A DNA stretch of 12,626 nt from Bacillota bacterium (GTDB lineage Bacteria; Bacillota; UBA4882; UBA8346): the NCBI GenBank assembly GCA_023401925.1, contig JAEXDA010000008.1, positions 1-12,626 of the forward strand. Reading direction: 5' to 3'. Under the pieces are notes generated by a model. It worked only from the letters and a program-made list of their open reading frames with translations, searched no databases and was not told the origin of the DNA. The translations under genes were made by a program, and so were the position numbers. Shown piece after piece: positions 5,171 through 12,349 of the stretch (positions within the stretch are counted from its first letter, which is position 1; each line of letters opens with the position of its first letter).

Positions 5171-5662
5171 CGCTCAGGAAATCGCAGCTAAATAATAATG
5201 ACCCCCAAAAAGGGCTGATTGGGTTTGCCGGAACCTTTGCCGATATGCTCCATAGTCTGTGCAACAAGCCCATCGGCCCTTATTTCCGGCCGGTTCCCTT
5301 TAATGGATAGGGTAAATAGGCCCAATACCTTTATATTTCAGGAAAACAATCTGCGGGGTTAACCTCCCGCACGGACGAGCCGCAACTCTTTCATCCTATA
5401 AATCCTGGTCATCCTGTCTCCGTTATCCTTTATCTGTGCCAACCTTATCCCATCAACATATCCAAGCGTAAAACCATATTCCCTTTCAACCTGCTCTTCT
5501 CAAACGTCAAAATTTTCAACTTGATTTTTGGTATCTTTCGCCATAAACTCTATCTATACGGCTTCTCCAAAAAGCTCACCCCAACCTGTTCCTGATCAAG
5601 CCGACAGGATGAATACTAAAAACACCGCCCGGAGAAATACTCGCCGTTTGAAAGGTGCTACC
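5171..5662. other. Upstream region of tag, no intact gene
   Basis: No intact gene is seen. A minus-strand frame from about TTG 5325 to TAG 5190-5188 reads IRADGLVAQTMEHIGKGSGK and looks coding, but it has no good start or ribosome site and I do not recognise it. TGCGGG...CCCGCA (about 5351-5370) forms a 6-bp hairpin without a T run. ATCCTGTCTCCGTTA (5411-5425) recurs at 9404-9418. A TTG at 5528 extends the tag frame upstream by 45 codons, but that extension resembles nothing in the family. Confidence 0.4.
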
Positions 5663-6235
5663 ATGGATTTGAGCAATCTTTCCCGCTGTCCTTGGTGTCT
5701 TGGGGACCCGCTGCTCACCGAATATCACGACAAAGAATGGGGTACTCCCCTCCATGACGAACAGCAGCATTTTGAATTTTTAACTTTGGAAGCGATGCAA
5801 GCCGGACTCAGTTGGTTGATTGTGCTGAAGAAAAGGGAGATTTTCAGAGCAGCCATGGATTCCTTCGCAGTTTCAAAAATCGCAAGTTACAACGAGGCCG
5901 ATATTGAACGGGTACTGGCTTTTCCCGGCATCATCCGCAACCGGAAAAAAATCGAAGCCACGGTCACCAATGCCAGACAATTCATCCAGATTCAACAGGA
6001 ATTCGGTTCCTTTGACAGTTACATCTGGGATTTTGTAAATAACAAACCGGTAGTCCACGCCTGGAAGACCACCGGTGAAATTCCCGTTACAACAGACCTC
6101 TCCGACACCATCAGCAAGGATCTTAAAAAACGGGGTTTTAAATTTCTGGGCTCCACGACCATATACGCCCACTTGCAAGCGATTGGAATTATCAACGATC
6201 ACTTGGTGAGCTGTTTTCGATATCAGGCCGAATGA
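5663..6235 (+). CDS. tag: DNA-3-methyladenine glycosylase I
   Basis: This 190-residue enzyme is the usual family length. It excises 3-methyladenine from alkylated DNA in the cytoplasm, starting base-excision repair. The helix-hairpin-helix-superfamily fold is marked by CPWCLGDPLLTEYHDKEWG near the N-terminus, FEFLTLEAMQAGLSWLIVLK (residues 37-56) and NDHLVSCF at the end. By comparison with E. coli Tag, the zinc ligands are Cys9, His22, His180 and Cys184, and the catalytic/base-recognition Glu is Glu43. All are present, so the enzyme should be active. I chose ATG 5663, after AAAGG, because homologues begin just before the first zinc Cys. Its last 13 bases overlap the end of the convergent aldo/keto reductase gene. 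It is a housekeeping repair gene with no obvious tie to its neighbours. Confidence 0.96.
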   Translation: MDLSNLSRCPWCLGDPLLTEYHDKEWGTPLHDEQQHFEFLTLEAMQAGLSWLIVLKKREIFRAAMDSFAVSKIASYNEADIERVLAFPGIIRNRKKIEATVTNARQFIQIQQEFGSFDSYIWDFVNNKPVVHAWKTTGEIPVTTDLSDTISKDLKKRGFKFLGSTTIYAHLQAIGIINDHLVSCFRYQAE

Positions 6236-7173
6236 GTTTGCCCTTTCCCCTCCAAATAGGCAATCTGCTCCGGGGTAAGCTTAAACCGTAAAACATCCAT
6301 GCTTTCTTCAAACTGGGCCAGCGAAGAAAATGCGCATAAAGCTGAAGTCCGGAGCGGATTATCACGGACATAGGCAATAGCCAGCGCCGAAACATTGGTC
6401 CCCAATTCCGCAGCAAGTTGAATCAATCTTTCAGCCCGGCGGTAATTTTCCGGAAGGAATCCGTAATATTTTTGGGGCCATTCTTTCAAAGGCAATTCTT
6501 TGGCAACTTGCGCAAAAAAACCTTTCCCCTGGGCCGCAAAGGCCATTACCGGAAAGTTGTTCTCAAGATACCAGCCATACTCAATATCATTCATGGTAAC
6601 ATGAGTAACATCCGTGGTAAGAGCGGGCGTCGTCTGGGCGAGGCCAAAATGCATTTGGCTCACGGAAAGAGGCGTCAAGCCGTTGGCCACTGCGAACCGG
6701 TTCGCCTCATTGATTCTCCCGGAGGTCCAGTTGGAAACTCCGATAGCGCGCGTTTTCCCGGTTGCCACCAGCTTATGAAGGACCGGCATAATGGTTTCAA
6801 CCGGAACTCTCGGATTATCCCTGTGCAAAAGGTAAAGGTCCGCATAATCGGTTCCAATGGCGCGAAGGCTTGTCTCCAAATCCCCAACAATGTCTTCCGG
6901 CGTTAAACGCGATATATGCATGGCATTGGGATCGAGGGGATGGCATCCTTTGGCGCAGAGAACTATATTTTGACGGTTACGGCGTTCTTTGATCCACTGC
7001 CCGAGCCACCCATCGGATTGCCCGTCCTCATAAACCCTTGCCGTATCAAAACAGTTTCCGCCCAAGGCAAGATAACGATCCAACAAATCATCTTTGTCCG
7101 GGGAAGTTAGAACGCCCGCTCCCAACGTAATGTCGGTGATAGCAACCGACTCGGTAATGGTGATCTTTTTCAT
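6223..7173 (-). CDS. Aldo/keto reductase family oxidoreductase
   Basis: This 316-residue cytoplasmic NAD(P)H-dependent carbonyl reductase has a TIM-barrel fold. The full catalytic tetrad is visible: Asp43 and Tyr48 in NCFDTARVYEDG, Lys75 in VLCAKGC, and His117 in LYLLHRDNP. The family signature 'GVSNW' (residues 145-149), which precedes the cofactor site, is also there, as is the C-terminal cofactor-side segment AIAYVRDNPL. The start ATG 7173 follows GGGAGAAA at good spacing. The group resembles bacterial YdjG/general-stress or sugar-linked reductases, but the substrate cannot be read from sequence. It is transcribed away from the DeoR gene, so the two share the region 7174-7457. A link to the sugar module beyond DeoR is possible but only inferred. 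Its 3' end overlaps tag by 13 bp. Confidence 0.93.
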   Translation of the reverse strand: MKKITITESVAITDITLGAGVLTSPDKDDLLDRYLALGGNCFDTARVYEDGQSDGWLGQWIKERRNRQNIVLCAKGCHPLDPNAMHISRLTPEDIVGDLETSLRAIGTDYADLYLLHRDNPRVPVETIMPVLHKLVATGKTRAIGVSNWTSGRINEANRFAVANGLTPLSVSQMHFGLAQTTPALTTDVTHVTMNDIEYGWYLENNFPVMAFAAQGKGFFAQVAKELPLKEWPQKYYGFLPENYRRAERLIQLAAELGTNVSALAIAYVRDNPLRTSALCAFSSLAQFEESMDVLRFKLTPEQIAYLEGKGQTHSA

Positions 7174-7457
7174 CGAAAGTTTCTCCCTTTTCCGGTTGAT
7201 AAAAAATGCCAGCCTTTATTTTCTGTTATTCTCGCCTCATGCCGGTTCTTCCTGTCGATAAAGAATAAATCTTCCGGAAGCTATCTTTCGGTACCAAAGC
7301 TTTACGGCGGCGGACCCATTCCCTTCATCAGAAAGCTTCTACTCCGATCCAATTTCCTTATTTGCCCATCGTCGAAGAATCCGTCGCCAAACCTCCCTAA
7401 ATATGGTAATATGGATTAAGAATTGATGATTGCATTAAATTAGAAGGGTTGAATCCT
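7174..7457. promoter_or_regulatory. Divergent control region of reductase and DeoR genes
   Basis: This holds the promoters of the minus-strand reductase and plus-strand DeoR gene. A perfect 10-bp palindrome, CTTCCGGAAG, is at 7271-7280. A weak plus-strand promoter candidate is TCGCCA (7384-7389), 17 bases, then TAATAT (7407-7412). The ribosome site for DeoR, AAGGG, is at about 7444-7448. No riboswitch or coding frame is recognised. Confidence 0.4.
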
Positions 7458-8237
7458 ATGTTCGGATTGGAAAGAAAAAATCAAATCATTAATATCCTTG
7501 AACAAGAAGGAAAAGTCGATGTAAATTCCTTATCGGAAAAATTCAATGCCTGCAAAGAGACCATTCGCCGTGATTTGAGGGAACTTGAAAATGAAGGCGT
7601 CATCAAACGCACCCACGGCGGGGCTATCCTTAATGTTCCATCCGATAAGATCCTGCCGGAATTTCCGGTAGGAATCCGCGAGATTCACCACGCCGAAGAA
7701 AAAAAGACCATTTGCCAAAAGGCAGCCACGCTGATTCGGAATGGAGATACTATTTTTGTGGATAACAGTTCAACATCCCTTTATCTTCTCCGTTATATTC
7801 CGAAAGACCTCCACGTATCCATCCTTACCAATTCTTTGAAATTGCTTCTGGAAGCGGTCCAGGTTCAAAATCCCAATCTGCAGTTCATTTGTTTGGGCGG
7901 AGTCTTTAAAGAGAGCAACATGTCCCTTTCCGGGACGATTCCCCAAAGGATTGCCAGAGATTACTACCCCAGTAAGGCCTTTTTATCTTGCGCCAGTATT
8001 CATGAACAGCAAATGCTGACCGATTCCAGCCCTGATGAAGTGGATACCAAGCGCCTGATGATTGAACGTTCCCAAAAAGTAGTTATTTTAGCCGATTATA
8101 CCAAGTTTTCCAAGATGGGACAAATTTATCTGGCCGATTTCGGCGCCATCGATCAAATCATTACCGACAACAAAATCAATCCGGCCTTGGTGGAGTTTTT
8201 AAAGAAATATCCATTGGAACTGGTTGTATGTGAATAA
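7458..8237 (+). CDS. DeoR-family sugar-metabolism transcriptional regulator
   Basis: This 259-residue repressor begins MFGLERKNQIINILEQEGKV, the standard DeoR-family start. The winged HTH covers residues about 5-57, with the recognition helix in KETIRRDLRELENEGVIKR followed by the family-typical THGGA. Residues about 75-235 form the DeoR sensor domain, which is related to ribose-phosphate isomerase and binds a phosphorylated sugar. NGDTIFVDNSSTSLYLL and LGGVFKESNMSLSG are its ligand-side motifs. I prefer ATG 7458, 9 bases after AAGGG, to the TTG at 7449 because homologues start with this Met. The gene converges on the isomerase/dehydrogenase pair (minus strand) and diverges from the reductase. 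It plausibly represses one or both through an unidentified sugar-phosphate; that target is inference. Confidence 0.93.
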   Translation: MFGLERKNQIINILEQEGKVDVNSLSEKFNACKETIRRDLRELENEGVIKRTHGGAILNVPSDKILPEFPVGIREIHHAEEKKTICQKAATLIRNGDTIFVDNSSTSLYLLRYIPKDLHVSILTNSLKLLLEAVQVQNPNLQFICLGGVFKESNMSLSGTIPQRIARDYYPSKAFLSCASIHEQQMLTDSSPDEVDTKRLMIERSQKVVILADYTKFSKMGQIYLADFGAIDQIITDNKINPALVEFLKKYPLELVVCE

Positions 8238-8242
8238 AAGGA

Positions 8243-8274
8243 GGCTGTTCCATTCATTTCTGCAGCGGACAGCC
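8243..8274. terminator. Candidate terminator between converging genes
   Basis: GGCTGTTC (8243-8250) pairs with GGACAGCC (8267-8274), with one G-T pair, around a 16-base loop. It lies just after the DeoR stop codon. On the minus strand it is followed by CCTTTTATT, so it may work better for transcripts coming from the isomerase side. Confidence 0.45.
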
Positions 8275-8292
8275 CCAAGCAAGATATGAATC

Positions 8293-8411
8293 AGGGTCTG
8301 TTGCAAAATAAAATTTATCGATAGAGAACTATAATATATGGAAATATTCCCCATTATTTATTGTATATATTGTATTTCTCATGGATTTCAATCCCTTTTG
8401 CAACAGCCTCT
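8293..8411. mobile_element. MITE-like element with TGTTGCAAAA inverted ends
   Basis: CTGTTGCAAAA (8298-8308) and TTTTGCAACAG (8396-8406) are perfect inverted repeats, and the match extends to 14 of 16 positions at 8293-8308 and 8396-8411. The interior is very AT-rich and has no credible gene. 'TGTTGCAAA' ends are typical of several insertion-sequence families (IS6- and IS1182-like elements among them). A 119-bp internally empty copy fits a MITE or deletion derivative. No target duplication is clear, and no transposase is in the window. Confidence 0.55.
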
Positions 8412-8442
8412 TTGGGAAATCGAATCAGCGGTATTCATTGCT

Positions 8443-9369
8443 TCAAATGAATTTCTCCAAATGTCTTTTGGCAATCAAGAGTCCCTCTTTGACTTTTTCC
8501 TCCGTGCCCTCATAATCGGGATCTTCATGCTCGATGCTGACCACACCGTCATAACCGTTATCCCGTAAAGTTTTCAGAAAAAGGTTCCAGTCGAGATCTC
8601 CCAGACCCGGCATACAGGGTTTCCAATAACCAAACTCATGTCCTGTTCCGCTAAATAACTGCCGGTTGAAAATCCCGTACCGTTTCAATTTCTCGCTGTT
8701 CACTTTGGCTTCTTTGGCATGAACATGAAAGATCCGATCCTTAAATTCCGGAATGACACTGATATAATCCATTAACTGAAACACCAAATGGGATGGGTCC
8801 AGATTCAAGCCGAAGTTGGGGCTGGGAATCCTGCGGAACATTTCATGCCAGAGGTCCGGCGCAAAAGAGATCGTGCCCGGAAGTCCCGGCACTTGCCATC
8901 CCTCCATCGGACAATTTTCAATGATGATTTTAACCCCTTTGCTTTCAGCATACGCTACCATTTCGCTGAATACTCTTTCAAATTCATCAAAGTTTTCCGG
9001 AATCGATCGATCGATATTCCTGCCGATAAAGGTCCCCACCATCGAAACACCCAGTATTTCCGCAGCGTCAATACACTTTTTCAAATGATGATGGACACAG
9101 GCCCGTTTGGATAAATCCCGGTCTAGATTGTTATCATAGTAGGCCAGCGATGAAATGGTCAAACCCAATTCCTTACAAAGTGAATTGATTGGGTCAGCCT
9201 CTTTCGGGGTAAAATGCTCCACATCAATATCCGAGCTTGAATAATCACGATCGTTGTTTTTCGGCCAACAAGCGACCTCCAGTGCTTTAAAGCCATTTTC
9301 CTTTGCCCAGCGGGCTTTTTGTTCCAAAGACTGATTGCCCAGACAGACTGTGAGAAGTCCCAGATACAT
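8443..9369 (-). CDS. Sugar phosphate isomerase/epimerase-like TIM-barrel (AP2Ec) protein
   Basis: This 308-residue cytoplasmic protein belongs to the xylose-isomerase-like/AP-endonuclease-2 TIM-barrel superfamily, which includes IolE, hydroxypyruvate isomerase and ketose 3-epimerases. The metal-binding set is visible: Glu151 in IIIENCPMEGW, Asp191 and His194 in LNLDPSHL, His215/His217 in FHVHAKE, and Glu280 in VVSIEHEDP. The N-terminal LTVCLGNQSLEQKARWAKEN and LGLTISSLAYYDNNL strands are typical. ATG 9369 follows GGTGGAG. The gene lies 94 bp downstream of a Gfo/Idh/MocA dehydrogenase in the same direction. That pairing recurs in operons for inositol, rare sugars and glycoside oxidation/epimerisation, where a dehydrogenase makes a keto-sugar that this kind of enzyme isomerises or eliminates. 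The exact substrate cannot be assigned. Superfamily is certain; reaction is not. Confidence 0.92.
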   Translation of the reverse strand: MYLGLLTVCLGNQSLEQKARWAKENGFKALEVACWPKNNDRDYSSSDIDVEHFTPKEADPINSLCKELGLTISSLAYYDNNLDRDLSKRACVHHHLKKCIDAAEILGVSMVGTFIGRNIDRSIPENFDEFERVFSEMVAYAESKGVKIIIENCPMEGWQVPGLPGTISFAPDLWHEMFRRIPSPNFGLNLDPSHLVFQLMDYISVIPEFKDRIFHVHAKEAKVNSEKLKRYGIFNRQLFSGTGHEFGYWKPCMPGLGDLDWNLFLKTLRDNGYDGVVSIEHEDPDYEGTEEKVKEGLLIAKRHLEKFI

Positions 9370-9463
9370 GGCGCTCCACCTTTCTTTGATAACTCAACGG
9401 TTAATCCTGTCTCCGTTAACTTTTTTAGGCCAACTTTTTTTACAAAATTTAATTCCAATATAT
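9370..9463. other. Gap inside the isomerase/dehydrogenase unit
   Basis: These 94 bp contain the isomerase ribosome site and AACGG...CCGTT (9396-9416), a short inverted repeat overlapping ATCCTGTCTCCGTTA (9404-9418), which is also present at 5411-5425. No terminator with a T run and no strong promoter is visible, so co-transcription is likely. Confidence 0.4.
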
Positions 9464-10498
9464 CTAGTCTATTTTTACCGTTTTACCCGTCAGGGATGAT
9501 TCCAAACAGGCGAAAATGATTTTTAAAGCGGCCAACCCTTCTTCACCGGAGATTTCCGGGGGAGTGTTGTTTACGAGGCTATTTACGAAAAGATCGATGA
9601 TTCCGGATTGGGTTTGGCTTTCATTGGTTTGAATTTTGCCGATTTGGTAATAAACTCTTTCGCCGTTTCTTTTGTTGATCTCGATGGGAAAGTCGGGATT
9701 TTCATAAATCTTGATCACGCCTTCGCTGCAATACAAGATCGTGCTATTGTCTTCCGCTCCGTAATTTGTCCAACTGGCGCAGAGGGTCCCGGTTATTCCG
9801 GTTTTGGAGCGCAATAGGCAGATGGCATTATCGTCAACCTCGATCAATCTTCCATCCGGGCCTTTTTTGTCCAAAGTTGAAACAAAAGCGGATACTTCAA
9901 CGATTTCATCCCCAATGAGCCAGTGGATTAAATCGGCTTTATGAATACCCAGATCGCCCATGGCTCCCAAAATGGCATCCTTTTTGCTAAAGAACCAAGT
10001 ATTGGCGCTTTTATCAGCGCTCCACCCTTCTGGTCCGCTATGGGCAAAAGAGGTTTTAAAACTGATGATTTTTCCCATTTCGCCGGAATCTAAAATCTGT
10101 TTTACCTTCACATGGGCCGCGGCTAATCTCTGATTATGTCCGATCATCAAAAATTTGCCGGCTTTTTGAGCGGCGGTAATCATGTTTATGGCATCCCCAA
10201 CGGAAGTAGCCATGGGTTTTTCACATAATACATGTTTACCGGCTTCCAAAGCGGCTATGGTTACGGGGGCATGAAAATTATTGGCAGCACAAACACTCAC
10301 TGCGTCAATTGATTTTTCAGCAAGCATCTCTTCAACCGTTTCGTACACTTTACCACCAAATTGCCCAGCCATTTCTGCGGCTCTTTCTTTCCTGAGATCA
10401 AAAAAACCCATGATTTCAGAATTTGGATTCATGGCATACTCCGGTGCATGCCGGTACTTGGTGATGGAACCGCATCCGATTATCCCTACTTTCACCAT
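9464..10498 (-). CDS. Gfo/Idh/MocA-family NAD(P)-dependent oxidoreductase
   Basis: This 344-residue cytoplasmic sugar or polyol dehydrogenase opens with the Rossmann motif VGIIGCGSITKYRHAPEY, followed by the acidic end of the second strand (FFD). The family signature VLCEKPMATS (Lys94) and the catalytic GDLGIHKADLIHWLIGD (Asp182, His186) are intact. The C-terminal half is the usual alpha/beta substrate and dimer domain. I take the second ATG (10498), 6 bases after AGGAGG; the ATG at 10501 would be only 3 bases away. It is the upstream partner of the AP2Ec isomerase and probably oxidises a sugar, inositol or glycoside, but the substrate cannot be told. Upstream lies a chemotaxis receptor on the same strand, 121 bp away. 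That gene could supply read-through, since no terminator is seen between them. Confidence 0.94.
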   Translation of the reverse strand: MVKVGIIGCGSITKYRHAPEYAMNPNSEIMGFFDLRKERAAEMAGQFGGKVYETVEEMLAEKSIDAVSVCAANNFHAPVTIAALEAGKHVLCEKPMATSVGDAINMITAAQKAGKFLMIGHNQRLAAAHVKVKQILDSGEMGKIISFKTSFAHSGPEGWSADKSANTWFFSKKDAILGAMGDLGIHKADLIHWLIGDEIVEVSAFVSTLDKKGPDGRLIEVDDNAICLLRSKTGITGTLCASWTNYGAEDNSTILYCSEGVIKIYENPDFPIEINKRNGERVYYQIGKIQTNESQTQSGIIDLFVNSLVNNTPPEISGEEGLAALKIIFACLESSLTGKTVKID

Positions 10499-10540
10499 CA
10501 TGAACCTCCTGTTTCATTTTTTAATCCCGATCCGCGATCT

Positions 10541-10561
10541 CGATCAGCGATCAGCGATCAG
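10541..10561. repeat. Three exact GATCAGC tandem copies
   Basis: GATCAGC is repeated three times without interruption, preceded by related words (GATCCGCGATCTC at 10529-10540). It lies between the chemotaxis gene and the dehydrogenase start. It could be a slippage product; no regulatory role is shown. Confidence 0.75.
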
Positions 10562-10618
10562 CCATTACCATAAACGTATGGGACGACATTCTATTTCTAA
10601 AACAGTTCAAGTTAATAT

Positions 10619-12349
10619 TTATTTTGATGAATCAATCTGAAATTGAGAAATCGCTTGTTTCAACTTACCGGAGATGTTGGTAAGGTTTTCCGCTAAAGCA
10701 TTGACTTGTTCAACGGAAGCATTTTGCTCTTCGGCGATTGCCGAGACTTCTTCGGTGCTGGCAACACTTTCTTCACTTAAAGCAGCAATATTCGTTATCG
10801 CTGCAATCATCCCTTCGTTTTTATCAGCCATTTTTTTAGCGGATAAAGCTACCGTATCAATCCGCACCAAAGTCCCGCCCAGTTTATCAAAAATTTTTTC
10901 AAAAGTGACTGTGGCATCCACTACCATGCTCCGGCCTTTTTCCACTACATTCAAACCGTTATTCACCGAAAATACCGCTTGCTGGGAACGGTTATTCATT
11001 TGATCGATCCGGTCGGTGATTAATTGCGCAGCCTGCTTGGATTGTTCGGCCAATTTCCCGGTTTCGGCGGCGACCACCGCAAACCCTTTTCCCTGTTCAC
11101 CGGCTCTTGCGGCTTCGATTGCGGCATTGAGAGCCAGCAAGGTGGTTTGTTCGGCAATCCCATGAATCATCGAGGTGATCGTGGCGATTTCCAGAGATGT
11201 TTTATTAAGCGCATCAATATCCCCGGTTACTTCTTTGGTCATATCGTAAATTTTATGAATGGCATCGGCTACGTCATGGGTGGCTTTTTGGCCGAGTTTG
11301 GCGAACTCTGCCACGCTTTGCGATTCGAGTGAGATGTTTTTCAATTCTTCGGATACTTGACGGACCAATTCAGCCAAGGCGTTAATCGTTTCTACCGCTT
11401 GAGAGATTTGACCCGCTTGTTCCGAAGAGGCGCCGGCTAATTCTTCCATGGCTTTGGCAACTTCCACAGCCGATTTACCCGTTTCCTGAGAAGCGTTCTT
11501 TAATTCCCGACTGGCGGTGTACAACACATTGGACTGTTCGTCAATGCCCTTCATCAATTGGCGGAGACTTAGGATAGCCTTGTTCAGACTTTCCACCACC
11601 GATGTCACTTCCAGAGACCCTTTCGTGGAAATCGTGCGGGTCAAGTCTCCGGTGGCTAAAGAATTGGCAGTCATTTTCACCGACTTTAAGGGCCTGGCTA
11701 TCGATAAGGCGATGACCAGACTTAACAATACAGCCAAACCGGTTCCAACCACCAGAAGAATTACCGTGATGATTTTGGCCTTATTGGAATAACCTTCCCC
11801 TTGATCCATCGAAACCATGGACATGATCCGCACTCTGCCCATGGCATTGTCGGAAGAAAACTTAATACTCGCCAAGGATGTTTCCAAATCTCGATAATTT
11901 TCTTCACTGACAGGCTTTTCAAGGATTTTTTCAATCGCGGCGATTTCTTTCTCCATATTCTCGATATTTTCAATATTCGCTTTTTTAAATACGCTGATCT
12001 CGGAACGTATAGTATTCCTAACCCTTAAAAAACCCGCGGCTGCCGAATTCCCTTTGGTAAGGATATCCCGTAGATAGTTTGTTTGCAACCGCTCAAAATT
12101 TCTTTGAAACTCATTGATTTTGAAGAGCACTTGAAATCCATTATCAAAAGTATCACGGGAATAATGATTCAACGTCGCAATGGTAAAAATCCCCATCATA
12201 CCTTCTAAGCTCAAAAATACAAACATCATTAAGGCAATAGTCAAAATCTGAAAAAAAACATTGAGTCTTTTCAATGGATTGAGCAGTGAATCCACTAATT
12301 TTTCCACGATTGAACCTTGGTTTTTGTTTTGTTGTTTTGTAAACATCAT
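10619..12349 (-). CDS. Methyl-accepting chemotaxis protein
   Basis: This 576-residue transmembrane receptor feeds CheA/CheW. After a short cytoplasmic N-terminus come membrane helix 1 (residues about 30-58), an extracellular helical sensor domain of ~130 residues (about 60-190, four-helix-bundle-like) and membrane helix 2 (about 192-216). Next are a HAMP domain (about 215-268, SIARPLKSVKMTANSLATGD) and a long coiled-coil signalling domain. The hairpin tip is highly conserved: IAEQTTLLALNAAIEAARAG and then EQGKGFAVVAAE (about 398-429). The following segment reads ETGKLAEQS, where most receptors have EVRKLAEQS. Glu/Gln-rich helices on both sides supply methylation sites. There is no C-terminal NWETF-type CheR tether. 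ATG 12349 follows AAGGAG at 10 bases. The ligand is unknown. Its place beside a sugar module invites, but does not prove, a sugar-sensing role. Confidence 0.96.
   Translation of the reverse strand: MMFTKQQNKNQGSIVEKLVDSLLNPLKRLNVFFQILTIALMMFVFLSLEGMMGIFTIATLNHYSRDTFDNGFQVLFKINEFQRNFERLQTNYLRDILTKGNSAAAGFLRVRNTIRSEISVFKKANIENIENMEKEIAAIEKILEKPVSEENYRDLETSLASIKFSSDNAMGRVRIMSMVSMDQGEGYSNKAKIITVILLVVGTGLAVLLSLVIALSIARPLKSVKMTANSLATGDLTRTISTKGSLEVTSVVESLNKAILSLRQLMKGIDEQSNVLYTASRELKNASQETGKSAVEVAKAMEELAGASSEQAGQISQAVETINALAELVRQVSEELKNISLESQSVAEFAKLGQKATHDVADAIHKIYDMTKEVTGDIDALNKTSLEIATITSMIHGIAEQTTLLALNAAIEAARAGEQGKGFAVVAAETGKLAEQSKQAAQLITDRIDQMNNRSQQAVFSVNNGLNVVEKGRSMVVDATVTFEKIFDKLGGTLVRIDTVALSAKKMADKNEGMIAAITNIAALSEESVASTEEVSAIAEEQNASVEQVNALAENLTNISGKLKQAISQFQIDSSK

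Noticed and set aside
5528..5662. N-terminal extension of tag from TTG 5528
   Set aside because: The extra 45 residues have no counterpart in the glycosylase family, and ATG 5663 has its own ribosome site just before the first zinc Cys.
8338..8568. 76-codon plus-strand frame across the MITE-like element and isomerase end
   Set aside because: More than half lies antisense to the conserved isomerase gene, and it lacks a ribosome site.
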